From positions 1 through 64,000 of the forward strand of contig NZ_JANJZD010000018.1 in the NCBI RefSeq assembly GCF_024623325.1: a stretch of DNA of 64,000 bases. Direction: 5' to 3'. The DNA comes from Acetatifactor muris. Lineage in GTDB: Bacteria > Bacillota > Clostridia > Lachnospirales > Lachnospiraceae. A program made the translations under genes and the position numbers. The notes beneath the pieces are model-generated. The model had not been told where the DNA came from. It saw only the letters and a program-made list of their open reading frames with translations, and did no database searches. Shown here piece after piece: positions 17,156-25,957 of the stretch; the stretch's first letter is position 1; each line of letters begins with the position of its first letter.

Positions 17156-17184
17156 ATTATAAGGGAAACATGTTCAAAAAACAA
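17156..17184 (-). promoter_or_regulatory. Promoter of the small P-loop gene
   Basis: TTGTTT, 17 bases, TATAAT on the minus strand; it begins four bases after the stop of the dacF-like gene and about 45 bases before the start codon. Confidence 0.7.
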
Positions 17185-17187
17185 CCT

Positions 17188-18192
17188 CTATTTGTGAATC
17201 TCACCAAGTAATTCCTGCATACCGCTATACAGAGCCTCTCCCCCTTCAGCGCGCAGAATAACGGAAATATAGGGAGAACCGTTTTCATCTCTGGAAAGAA
17301 GGATCAGACAGTTCCCGGCAGCATTTGTGGTTCCGGTCTTCCCGCCGATTACTGTCACATTGGCGGGAGGCTGATAATTTCCCCGCAGGAAGAGATTTGT
17401 CGTCTGCTTATCAAAGGGCTTTTCCTTACCGTCCTTGTCGTAGAATACTGTCTGATAACTGGACATATGTATGATTTCGTTAAAAGTATCGTATTTGATG
17501 GCTTCCTTGAATATCAGGTACAAATCGTATGCCGTCGTGTAATGCTCGGAATCCGTAAGTCCATGAGGATTCATGAAGTTTGTATTTGTGGCGCCCAGTG
17601 AATATGCCTTTTCATTCATCATTTCCACAAAATGTTCCACGCTTCCACCGATATTTTCCGCAATCATCATGGCGACATCGTTGGATGAATACACGAGCAG
17701 AATGCGAAGCGCCTGATCCAGCGTCATGGTATCTCCGCTTTTCAGTCCGCACAGCACGGCTCCCGATTCTGTGATATTGACTGCATTTGTTGCCGTCAGC
17801 GTCTGATTCAGCTGACCGTTTTCCAATGCCACAAGGGCTGTCATCACCTTTGTCAGGCTGGCTGGCTGCAGACGTTCATGAACATTTCTGGCATAGATTA
17901 CTTTCTTCTCATCCAGGCCGAACAGAGCCGCAGCACCTGTCAGAGACATGTCCGGGCTGTCCTCTTCTGCCACATTTCCTGCCGTTACACACAAATTTGC
18001 CGCAAAAGGTGCCGCCGTCCTTGTATCCTGTCTGGAGACTACATTGAAACTGCTGACATCATAGTCCACATGATAAGCCATATCATAAGACAGATTTCCA
18101 CACCCGGTAAAACACAGAATGGTCAGCAGCACGGCTGCCATAGCGCCTTCCTTTTTTCTCACTGCTTTTTTTTCTCTATTTGTACATTTCAC
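17188..18192 (-). CDS. D-alanyl-D-alanine carboxypeptidase, DacF-like, probable lipoprotein
   Basis: A low-molecular-mass penicillin-binding protein that trims the terminal D-Ala from peptidoglycan stem peptides. The S11 peptidase motifs are all present: SLTK (S112, K115), SSN (169-171) and KTGTT near residue 285. The N-terminus has a hydrophobic segment ending FTGC (Cys31), a plausible lipobox; the usual C-terminal beta-domain with membrane anchor is missing, which fits anchoring by lipid instead. The start is a GTG at 18192 that overlaps mgsA by 17 bases; an ATG at 18141 with AAGAAGG upstream is an alternative. Confidence 0.88.
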   Translation of the reverse strand: MKCTNREKKAVRKKEGAMAAVLLTILCFTGCGNLSYDMAYHVDYDVSSFNVVSRQDTRTAAPFAANLCVTAGNVAEEDSPDMSLTGAAALFGLDEKKVIYARNVHERLQPASLTKVMTALVALENGQLNQTLTATNAVNITESGAVLCGLKSGDTMTLDQALRILLVYSSNDVAMMIAENIGGSVEHFVEMMNEKAYSLGATNTNFMNPHGLTDSEHYTTAYDLYLIFKEAIKYDTFNEIIHMSSYQTVFYDKDGKEKPFDKQTTNLFLRGNYQPPANVTVIGGKTGTTNAAGNCLILLSRDENGSPYISVILRAEGGEALYSGMQELLGEIHK

Positions 18193-18571
18193 GCCACTCT
18201 AAATCCCCTCTGTCCAGAGCCTTGATCAACAGTTCCGCACTTGCCAGATTTGTTGCCAAAGGAATATTATGCGTATCACACAGCCGCACCACATTATTTA
18301 CATCCGGCTCATGCTTTTTCGGATTCAGCGGATCCCGAAGAAATATTACCAGATCCATCTCATTATTCTCAATCTGTGCTCCAATCTGCTGCTCACCTCC
18401 CAGATGTCCGGCCAGGCATTTGTGAATGTTCAGATTGGTAACTTCCTCAATCAGACGCCCTGTGGTACCTGTGGCATATAATTCGTTTTTGCTCAAAATT
18501 CCCCTGTACGCAATGCAGAAATTCTGCATCAGTTTCTTTTTTGCATCATGTGCTATCAGCGCAATGTTCAT
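18176..18571 (-). CDS. mgsA: Methylglyoxal synthase
   Basis: Converts dihydroxyacetone phosphate to methylglyoxal and phosphate, relieving phosphate-sugar stress. The 131 residues align with MgsA: AHDAKK at 7-12, ATGTTG phosphate loop at 33-38, FLRDPLNP (Asp80), HEPDV and the TNLASAELLI end. The position of E. coli catalytic Asp71 (GGDQQ) is Glu60 here (GGEQQ), a conservative change in the catalytic base. GGAGG precedes the ATG. It ends the rodA unit and overlaps the dacF-like gene. Confidence 0.92.
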   Translation of the reverse strand: MNIALIAHDAKKKLMQNFCIAYRGILSKNELYATGTTGRLIEEVTNLNIHKCLAGHLGGEQQIGAQIENNEMDLVIFLRDPLNPKKHEPDVNNVVRLCDTHNIPLATNLASAELLIKALDRGDLEWREMYK

Positions 18572-18592
18572 AAGAGTACCTCCACGTATTTT

Positions 18593-19705
18593 CTACTGTT
18601 TTGTCTTTTTTGCCTGAAGTCTAACGTTCAGTACAAACCCCATTCCGATATACAAACTAAGCAATGATGTCAGCCCATAACTGACGAAGGGAAGTGTAAG
18701 TCCCGTTGTGGGCAGAATAAAGGTTGCCACACCGATATTGAAAAAACTCTGAAAGGCCACCAAGCCCCCCATGCTGGCCCCGATAATTGTACCGGCTACA
18801 TCCCTGGACTTCCGCGCCACAGAAATACATTCAAGAGAAACGCCGAACAGAAGAACAATCACTGTGATACTGCCCTTAAATCCAAACTCTTCTCCGATCA
18901 CGGAAAAAATAAAGTCCGTCTCTGCCTCCGAAAGAAAATTACCATTTTTTACGGAGGTAATCTCATTGTTCTTATACCCTTTTCCGTCCAGCTGGCCCGA
19001 GGCAATGGCTTTCACGGAATTCAGCTGCTGGTATGCATAGGTGGTTGAATATTCCTGTGGATTGACAAATGCCAGTATCCGATTCTTCTGATTATCTGTC
19101 AGTAGATCATTGTTCGGCTGCAGCGCCAGCGAAATCAACAGCGCTACCGCAGGAATTGCAACCGCCAATACTGCAAATACCAGTTTCAGACTGATACCGC
19201 CTGCGAACATAATGATGCAGAAAATAACCAGCAGCACCATACTGGTAGATAAATCCGGCTGTTCCCACACCAGAATCCACGGCAGAGCAAACATGACAAT
19301 ACAGGAAGTGATAATGAGTACGGTATTTAATTTCTTCCTATGATTCATAATAAACTGTGCAAAGAATAAAATCAACAAAATTTTTGCAGTTTCTGAAGGT
19401 TGAAATTGCAGACCACCTATTTTCAGCCAGCGTGTCGCCCCTTTTACATTTACTCCAAACTGCCAGACCGCCGCCAGCAGCACCAGATTACCCACATACA
19501 TAAACCAGTAAAGCTTTAAAAGCAGCGTATAGTCCAGAAAAGAAATCACAGTCATCAGAAACACACCTGCCAATACGGCAAACAACTGTCTCGACTGCAG
19601 AGATTCCTCCGCGCTGCCGATTGCAACAATTCCAATAACTGAAAGCGTGAGTATCATCAATACCAGTTTAAAATCATAATCACGTATCCTGTATCTTTTA
19701 AACAT
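18593..19705 (-). CDS. rodA: RodA-type SEDS peptidoglycan glycosyltransferase
   Basis: A ten-helix SEDS polymerase that extends glycan strands during sidewall growth. 370 residues, with the conserved KGATRWLKIGGLQFQPSE motif near residues 87-104, the extracellular loop with GxGYKNNEIT, and the C-terminal TTGLTLPFVSYG signature near residue 335. AGAGGAA precedes the ATG. The context, downstream of mreBCD, PBP2 and minCDE, favours RodA over FtsW or SpoVE. Confidence 0.92.
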   Translation of the reverse strand: MFKRYRIRDYDFKLVLMILTLSVIGIVAIGSAEESLQSRQLFAVLAGVFLMTVISFLDYTLLLKLYWFMYVGNLVLLAAVWQFGVNVKGATRWLKIGGLQFQPSETAKILLILFFAQFIMNHRKKLNTVLIITSCIVMFALPWILVWEQPDLSTSMVLLVIFCIIMFAGGISLKLVFAVLAVAIPAVALLISLALQPNNDLLTDNQKNRILAFVNPQEYSTTYAYQQLNSVKAIASGQLDGKGYKNNEITSVKNGNFLSEAETDFIFSVIGEEFGFKGSITVIVLLFGVSLECISVARKSRDVAGTIIGASMGGLVAFQSFFNIGVATFILPTTGLTLPFVSYGLTSLLSLYIGMGFVLNVRLQAKKTKQ

Positions 19706-19724
19706 AATTTCCTCTGTTTATTTC

Positions 19725-20012
19725 CTATTCCGAATTCTTCTCCGTCTGTTGGGCAGGTACATCCATGATCGGAATATTTGCATAAAGTACCGGCATTTTG
19801 CCGCCTCTTCCCGATTTACTGCCCTTTGTATTTATCTGGATATCCATATTATCCGAATCTATTTTCATGTATTTTGACAAAACCTTTGCGATGTCGGTTT
19901 TAATCAGCTCCATTACCTCCGGAGAACAGTTTACTCTGTCCGAAATCAACAAAATTTTCAATCTGTCCTTTGCTATCTGGCAGGAGCTTTTTCTGCGAAA
20001 AAAATGTCTCAT
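19725..20012 (-). CDS. minE: Cell division topological specificity factor MinE
   Basis: Drives MinD off the membrane and confines MinCD inhibition to the poles. The 95 residues include the N-terminal membrane/MinD contact segment with SCQIAKDRLKILLISDR (about 9-26) and the C-terminal dimer domain with the KYMKID and INTKGSK stretches. GGGGGG lies before the ATG. It follows minD by 12 bases, and its presence predicts an oscillating Min system. Confidence 0.93.
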   Translation of the reverse strand: MRHFFRRKSSCQIAKDRLKILLISDRVNCSPEVMELIKTDIAKVLSKYMKIDSDNMDIQINTKGSKSGRGGKMPVLYANIPIMDVPAQQTEKNSE

Positions 20013-20024
20013 TTCACGCCCCCC

Positions 20025-20846
20025 TTATGCCTTATGAAAAATTCCGGTTACTCTGGTCCAGAAAGAAATCCCCTTATCAAAATTCAGATAGGGTACCTCT
20101 CTGCCCTCCACTCGATGTACCACATTTGCATAGGCCTGTCCCGCCGGCGAATTGCTTCCAACCAGCGGCTCACCCTGGTTGGTTGCCACAACCACGCTCT
20201 CATCATCCGGTATGATACCGATCAGAGGAATTGCCAGAATATCTACCACATCCTGGGCGGACATCATGTCTCCCCGTCTTACCATGTCCATGCGCAGCCG
20301 GTTAATGATCAGATCCATCTGCTTGAAGCCGTTTGCCTCCAGCAGACCGATTATCCGATCTGCATCGCGGATTGCGGATACCTCCGGCGTGGTGACTACC
20401 AGCGCTCTGTCAGCACCTGCAATTGCATTCTGAAATCCCTGTTCAATGCCTGCCGGACAATCCAGAATAATATAGTCGAACTGTTCTTTCAGATGTTCGA
20501 TTACCTTGACCATCTGTCCCGGAGATACGGCACTTTTATCTCTGGTCTGGGCAGAAGGCATCAGATACAGTCCCGGATGCCGCTTGTCTCTGATCAGCGC
20601 CTGCTTCACCCGGCAGTTTCCCTCCACCACATCCACCAGATTATAGACGATACGATTCTCCAGTCCCATGACCACATCCAGATTGCGCAGACCTATATCT
20701 GTATCGATCAGACAGACTTTCTTCCCAAGCTTTGCCAGACCTGTTCCCACGTTTGCAGTTGTGGTGGTCTTGCCCACACCGCCTTTACCTGAAGTGACGA
20801 CAATGACTTTGGAGCTTTTCTGCTCCGGGGAAAATTGTTTTTCCAT
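20025..20846 (-). CDS. minD: Septum-site determining ATPase MinD
   Basis: A membrane-cycling ParA/MinD ATPase, 273 residues. The deviant Walker A SGKGGVGKTTTTANVG is at about residues 19-34, DTDIGLRNLD (switch I) at 48-57 and DCPAGI (Walker B) near 139. The C-terminus is expected to form an amphipathic helix (about 255-273). GGAGGG lies before the ATG. It recruits MinC (upstream gene) and is released by MinE (downstream gene). Confidence 0.96.
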   Translation of the reverse strand: MEKQFSPEQKSSKVIVVTSGKGGVGKTTTTANVGTGLAKLGKKVCLIDTDIGLRNLDVVMGLENRIVYNLVDVVEGNCRVKQALIRDKRHPGLYLMPSAQTRDKSAVSPGQMVKVIEHLKEQFDYIILDCPAGIEQGFQNAIAGADRALVVTTPEVSAIRDADRIIGLLEANGFKQMDLIINRLRMDMVRRGDMMSAQDVVDILAIPLIGIIPDDESVVVATNQGEPLVGSNSPAGQAYANVVHRVEGREVPYLNFDKGISFWTRVTGIFHKA

Positions 20847-20906
20847 TTTCCTTACCCTCCGATTAATTTGTCACCGTCCTCCAGATACCCTGTCATATTT
20901 CGGCTT

Positions 20907-21581
20907 TCAGCCGAAGGTATCCAGCAAATCTTTGGTAAATGCTTCGAATACGATTCTGTCGTTTTTTATATATGCAATTTTCGGCCGTATCTTTGGGTGA
21001 ATTCCCCATTTTGCCTGTTTTGTATTTGGTTTATATTTGAAATCGCCGATTTTGATTCTTTCCGGCTCCATTTCAAGCGCAGCAACATAGGACTCCCCAC
21101 AGCCGTTGCCTCCGGCGTAAGCTTCCCCGTAAAGACCGCCCAATATAATGATATTTTTGGCACTGATTACGGCGCTTCCGGGATAGACATCTCCCAGCAC
21201 GATAATACTGTTGTCAGTCTCCAGAACTTCCCGGTTCTTCAAGTCACCCCTGAAAAACTGTCCGCCTTCCTCGCTGGCAAGCTTTTTCTCCGTGTGAGCC
21301 AAAGCCTTGATATAGTTCTTATTGGCTTCCTCATCGCGGCTTACAATGCAGATAATATGGAGGTCACTGTTCTCATGAATCGTTTCCAGGATTCTGATCT
21401 CATCCACGTTTGACACGGCACGGCCTTCAATGGACAATGCCATAATCGCCTCCCCGAAGAAATTCCTTGCCTGTCCGAATTTATATCCGATTTCCTCCAG
21501 AACCTTTTCGAAAGGGAGCTCTTCATTCAGATAAAGTGCGATTCCGTTTGGAAAGCTCTTAATGATAACCGCCTCTCTCAT
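20907..21581 (-). CDS. minC: Septum-site determining protein MinC
   Basis: Inhibitor of FtsZ assembly, recruited by MinD. 224 residues: N-terminal domain (1-105), a linker with a charged stretch (about 105-118), and the C-terminal beta-helix with SIIVLGDVYPGSAVISAK and IIILGGLYGEAYAGG repeats (about 130-170), ending in QAKWGIHPKIRPKIAYIKND. AGGATTGAG precedes the ATG. Lies between PBP2 and minD. Confidence 0.93.
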   Translation of the reverse strand: MREAVIIKSFPNGIALYLNEELPFEKVLEEIGYKFGQARNFFGEAIMALSIEGRAVSNVDEIRILETIHENSDLHIICIVSRDEEANKNYIKALAHTEKKLASEEGGQFFRGDLKNREVLETDNSIIVLGDVYPGSAVISAKNIIILGGLYGEAYAGGNGCGESYVAALEMEPERIKIGDFKYKPNTKQAKWGIHPKIRPKIAYIKNDRIVFEAFTKDLLDTFG

Positions 21582-21631
21582 CTCAATCCTCCATGTCTAT
21601 TACAACCTGCCGGAACAGTCTTCCCTGCAGC

Positions 21632-24526
21632 CTACATCTCGTCAGTGACTCCTTCGTCAGGCGTATCTGCAGTACCGGTAATCAGATCCTCTTCCTCTGC
21701 CAGACCATAGTAATACTTGATAATATCCCTGGTCGCCTGTGCGGCATAGTCGGAGGAGTATCCGAAGGGAATTCTGGTCGCAATCGCGATTTCCGGCTGC
21801 TCATAAGGAGCAAAGCAGGTGAACAGTCCATGACTGGGTCTTGACTGCCGCTCCTCCGCCGTACCTGTCTTACCTGCCACATTTACCGCCAGATCATTGA
21901 AATAAACCTTGTTCTGCACCACCTGCCGCATACCGGCCTGAATGGCTTCCCAGTACTCCTGAGGCATTTCAATTACATTGCGCACATCCGGCTCAAATTC
22001 CTGCGTTATGCTTCCGTCCGAGTCTGTGACCTTATCCAGTAAAGTCAGATTATAACAGGTTCCTCTGTTGGCCACAGTGGCCACATACCTGGCAAGGGCA
22101 ACGGTGGTAAAGCTGTTGCTGCCCTGTCCTATGGAAGAACGCATGGGATCTTCCGTGGAGACATTGGGTGGTGCCTCCGCCAGTTCAATGCCGGATTTCT
22201 CCGTAAGTCCATATAATTCTGCATATTTCTGCAGCGTATCCAATCCTTCCGTCTCCACATATACACCGGACCCCATGGAAAGCTGATAGCCCACATTATA
22301 AAAATAGTAATTACAGGAATCTCTGATCGCCGTAGTCACATTTTCGTTCCCATGCCCCCATCTTCTCCAGCATCTGGGCGGGTGAGGGTCGGAGGGGATT
22401 TCGGAAAAGGTTCCCGTACAATTGGTCTGGCTGTCCAGTGTGATCACACCCTCCATCAGACCGGCGCTGGCCACCAGCATTTTAAAGGTGGATCCCGGCG
22501 CCGCCGTATACTGTGTGGCGTAATTATACTGCGGTCTCGACTTGTCCGCATTCAGTCTGGCATAGTAATCCGCATCGATGGAGTTTGCCATCATATTGTT
22601 GTCATAGCCTGGATAGGAAACAATGGCCAGCACATCTCCGGAATTCACATCCGTAATTACGGAGGACGCATTGCAGGGATCCAATGCCAGTTCCGCAGGC
22701 GTGATATCCAGATTGTTGATTCTGTTTTTCATAAACTCATAGGCCGTGATTTTGCCTTCGAAAATGGCATTCCAGTCATTCTCCGGTATATTGACGCGAT
22801 CCTGCTCACAGAGAATCTGACACACCTGCCTGCCGCTGATTACATCATTCAAAAGCATATATTTGTAAAAGCGCTTTTGAAATTCCACATTGTTTTCTAT
22901 CATGGCAATAATGTATTCCCGGATTTTGTCATAGATTTCCGTGGAATCGGAGTATTTGTCGTCAAGCTCCAGCCTGCTGACATCTATCCAGTTCTGTGAA
23001 ATACAATGCCTTAAGTATTCACTGAGGCTGATCGTCTCTTCATCAGACCATGCAAGCTGAACGGCGTCTTCCGAATCCACCGCCTCTGTCATAATCACAC
23101 CGTTTCTTCTCAAAAGTGTCACAATATTGCTCTGATATACCTGATATTCTTTCGAAAGCTCATTGTAAGGAGTCTGCCGCTCTGTCAGCTCCTGGTCAAG
23201 TCTCTCATATACGGATTGTCTGTATGACAGATGAGCAGCCGCCACTTCTTTTTCTGTCTCTTTGGCTTCCTCGCTCTCCATATGCTTCAGATCAATGATG
23301 GAATTGTCAAACATGGCAAAATAAACATCATAAATGGGTATCTTGATATCGGAACTGTCCGCATTTTCAGCTGCCCTGTATTCCTTTGTATTGATAATCT
23401 TACTGGAGACAAGACCTGCCAGCCTCTGCTCCAGAATGTTGTAAACAGCCTCTGTCAGATCTTTATCAATGGTGAGATATACATTCTGTCCGGCTTTTGC
23501 TTCCTTCCGTTCGACGATGGAGATCACTTTTCCCATATTGTCCACAATGACCTTCTCATATCCTTTTACGCCCTGGAGTGTGGTCTCCATATAGGATTCG
23601 ATACCGCCTTTTCCCACCACATCATTGATATTATATACATCGGTTCCCACGCCGGCTTCTTCCATCTGTCTGTTCAGTTCGGTCAGTTCCTCGGAAGAAA
23701 TTTTGCCTGTATATCCCAGAACATGGGCAAAATATTTGCTGTCCACATATCTGCGCATGGTATCTTCCACAACGGAAACACCGGGAAGCGACTGGGAATT
23801 CTCCATGATTACCGCCACTGTCTTCTCGCTGACATTAGTCGCCACTGTAGTACCGATATACTTTCTGTAGGATGTCAGATTCATCGCATATCGGATGGTG
23901 ACCATTTTCAGCCAGTCTTCTTTGGTATAGCCGGCCCCCGCCAGAAAAGTGCTTTTTGTGTCTTCCGGGTCCTCATATTCTCCGATGGCAAATCTGGTCG
24001 TTCCGCTGAGATACTCCATCACTTCGTCAGCGGTGGCGGTACGTTCTTCATCCTTCAGATCGCCTACCACTTTATATCCGTATACATCTGCCAGGAAACG
24101 CAGCAGGGCTGTATCCTCCATAGTGAACGTAAATTCGTGGTCTTCATTCAGATAGATTCCGAAATCTGTGATACACTTATCTCCGTTCTTCTCAATCATC
24201 TGAATCAGTTGATAGATTGTGGCATTCAGATTGGAATTTCTGGAACGGCCGGCTTCAAATACATCCTCAATTTTCACGGAATATGCCAGTTCATTATAGG
24301 CAAGCAGATTGCCGTTCCTGTCATAAATGTTGCCTCTTGTACTGGATATATCTCTGGTCTTCTCTATCTCAAGGACAAATTCATCCAGATACTGCTGTCC
24401 GTGAACAATCTGCAGATCAAAACAGCGGTAGACCAGCATGCCTGCCAGTAACCCGAACAACAGCGTAAATACAGTCAGCCTGCTGGTCACAATTCCAATT
24501 AGTTTTTCCCTGAATTCATCAAACAA
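21632..24526 (-). CDS. Penicillin-binding protein 2 (class B transpeptidase), with large insertion
   Basis: The elongasome transpeptidase that cross-links glycan strands made by RodA. One N-terminal transmembrane helix (about 18-36), a dimerisation/pedestal region with STRGNIYDRNG (62-72), and a transpeptidase domain with S679-T-F-K682, S735-C-N737 and KTGTA near 890. At 964 residues it is about 250-300 longer than usual; a helical, charged insertion of roughly 235 residues lies at 378-613, within the N-terminal part of the catalytic domain. The start is TTG at 24526, overlapping mreD by eight bases, with GGAG about ten bases upstream. Confidence 0.93.
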   Translation of the reverse strand: MFDEFREKLIGIVTSRLTVFTLLFGLLAGMLVYRCFDLQIVHGQQYLDEFVLEIEKTRDISSTRGNIYDRNGNLLAYNELAYSVKIEDVFEAGRSRNSNLNATIYQLIQMIEKNGDKCITDFGIYLNEDHEFTFTMEDTALLRFLADVYGYKVVGDLKDEERTATADEVMEYLSGTTRFAIGEYEDPEDTKSTFLAGAGYTKEDWLKMVTIRYAMNLTSYRKYIGTTVATNVSEKTVAVIMENSQSLPGVSVVEDTMRRYVDSKYFAHVLGYTGKISSEELTELNRQMEEAGVGTDVYNINDVVGKGGIESYMETTLQGVKGYEKVIVDNMGKVISIVERKEAKAGQNVYLTIDKDLTEAVYNILEQRLAGLVSSKIINTKEYRAAENADSSDIKIPIYDVYFAMFDNSIIDLKHMESEEAKETEKEVAAAHLSYRQSVYERLDQELTERQTPYNELSKEYQVYQSNIVTLLRRNGVIMTEAVDSEDAVQLAWSDEETISLSEYLRHCISQNWIDVSRLELDDKYSDSTEIYDKIREYIIAMIENNVEFQKRFYKYMLLNDVISGRQVCQILCEQDRVNIPENDWNAIFEGKITAYEFMKNRINNLDITPAELALDPCNASSVITDVNSGDVLAIVSYPGYDNNMMANSIDADYYARLNADKSRPQYNYATQYTAAPGSTFKMLVASAGLMEGVITLDSQTNCTGTFSEIPSDPHPPRCWRRWGHGNENVTTAIRDSCNYYFYNVGYQLSMGSGVYVETEGLDTLQKYAELYGLTEKSGIELAEAPPNVSTEDPMRSSIGQGSNSFTTVALARYVATVANRGTCYNLTLLDKVTDSDGSITQEFEPDVRNVIEMPQEYWEAIQAGMRQVVQNKVYFNDLAVNVAGKTGTAEERQSRPSHGLFTCFAPYEQPEIAIATRIPFGYSSDYAAQATRDIIKYYYGLAEEEDLITGTADTPDEGVTDEM

Positions 24527-25037
24527 ACTTCTGTGCTCTCCTTTTTTCGTAAGCCTCCAGCTTCTGGTTAACCTTCAGCACGGCCGGGTACAACAGCAGT
24601 GTCACCACAATGGTGTACAGAGTCTCCGGCAAAATAATATGTGTAAAATAATAAACAAACTGCAGTCTGCCCCGAAGCATAAATGTCAGTATATAGCATA
24701 TAATGCCATAGGACAGGTCGCTGAGGATAATGAGTACCAGCGGAAGCTTGATATCCTCCGGGTAAAAAATTCTGCTGAACTTTCCGTTTACATAACCTAT
24801 GTACATCGTCAGCAGAGCGTAAAATCCTAAAAATTCACCGAAGAAGATGTCAGTCAGCAGTCCGCAGAAAAAACCGATCAGCAGTCCTTCCGTCTCGCCC
24901 CGCATAAAACCAAAGGCAGAGGTAAGTATGATCATCAGATTCGGAATAATGCCGGCAAATGCCAGACTGCCAAATACACTGCACTGCAGAATAAAACATA
25001 TGAGAATGAACAGGGTCACTGTGATTTTTCTAAGCAT
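24519..25037 (-). CDS. mreD: Rod shape-determining membrane protein MreD
   Basis: A 172-residue integral membrane protein of the elongation complex with about five hydrophobic helices and a short basic tail. Sequence conservation in this family is low, but the GxxxGxxxGLLTDIFFGEFLGFYAL stretch around residues 52-78 is typical. AGAGGG precedes the ATG. Lies between mreC and PBP2, whose start it overlaps. Confidence 0.9.
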   Translation of the reverse strand: MLRKITVTLFILICFILQCSVFGSLAFAGIIPNLMIILTSAFGFMRGETEGLLIGFFCGLLTDIFFGEFLGFYALLTMYIGYVNGKFSRIFYPEDIKLPLVLIILSDLSYGIICYILTFMLRGRLQFVYYFTHIILPETLYTIVVTLLLYPAVLKVNQKLEAYEKRRAQKFV

Positions 25038-25087
25038 AAATTCCCTCTGTGTCTTCTTACCATACTTGCAATACCCATAATACAGGA

Positions 25088-25957
25088 TTACTCTGTGACA
25101 GTCTGTTTTCTGTCCGTAATTACCAGCACTTCTCCCAGATGCTCAAAATCCACTGCCGGAACGATCTGCCCCGATTTCGTCAGATTATTGGCATCCCGAT
25201 CTATGGTACTGATATATCCGATGAGAATATTGGGCAGATACTTGTCGCTGATATTGGACGTAACCACCTTGTCTCCTTCTTTTACTCTGTTCTGTCCATC
25301 CAGAAGCTGGCTGAAGGTGATACAGCCCGTGGCCATAAGCCGCAGGTCCCCCGACACCGTCAGGTTATCTTCCGTGGCAAGCGTCATACCGCTCACGTTA
25401 TTGTTGTCGGAGATAATGGAAGTCACCTTTGCCCAGTTCGGCCCCACAGAGGTAATACGCCCCACCAGGCCCCCGCCGGCAATGACATTCATATCCACTG
25501 CAAGACCGTCTTCTTCTCCTTTGTCAATAATAAATACGGAATACCAGTTCCCGGAATCCCGGCCTATGATTCTGGCTCCCACTTTGTGGTATACCTCATA
25601 TTGCTCATCCAGGGAGAAAAGCTCTCTCAGTTTATTCAGCTCATATTTGTCCTGCTGAAGAAGCGTATTCTCTTCTGTCAGCTCGGCAAGCTGCTCCTTC
25701 AGGCGGGCGTTCTCATCGAGCAGCGCCCGAATCTGCCCCAGTTCTTCGGAACGGTTGGACAGCCATTCTCCCGCCCTGCCGATTCCCTGCTGAAAAGGAA
25801 TAATCACGTATCCCACCGCGGTATTCAGCGGCCTGTTAAATACATCCGTGCCGAAGGTAATCAGCATCATGACTGTACAAAGAATTGTTAAAATAAAAAG
25901 GAGGTATTTACTCGGCAGCGTAAACTTCTCTCCTTTTCTTTTTACGATTGGACTCAT
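25088..25957 (-). CDS. mreC: Rod shape-determining protein MreC
   Basis: A bitopic membrane protein bridging MreB and periplasmic synthases. One transmembrane helix near residues 17-38, a coiled coil at about 70-112 (NARLKEQLAELTEEN), then the beta-barrel domains with the signature GLVGRITSVGPNWAKVTSI around 160-178. 289 residues. Its ATG overlaps the mreB stop (ATGA). Confidence 0.94.
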   Translation of the reverse strand: MSPIVKRKGEKFTLPSKYLLFILTILCTVMMLITFGTDVFNRPLNTAVGYVIIPFQQGIGRAGEWLSNRSEELGQIRALLDENARLKEQLAELTEENTLLQQDKYELNKLRELFSLDEQYEVYHKVGARIIGRDSGNWYSVFIIDKGEEDGLAVDMNVIAGGGLVGRITSVGPNWAKVTSIISDNNNVSGMTLATEDNLTVSGDLRLMATGCITFSQLLDGQNRVKEGDKVVTSNISDKYLPNILIGYISTIDRDANNLTKSGQIVPAVDFEHLGEVLVITDRKQTVTE

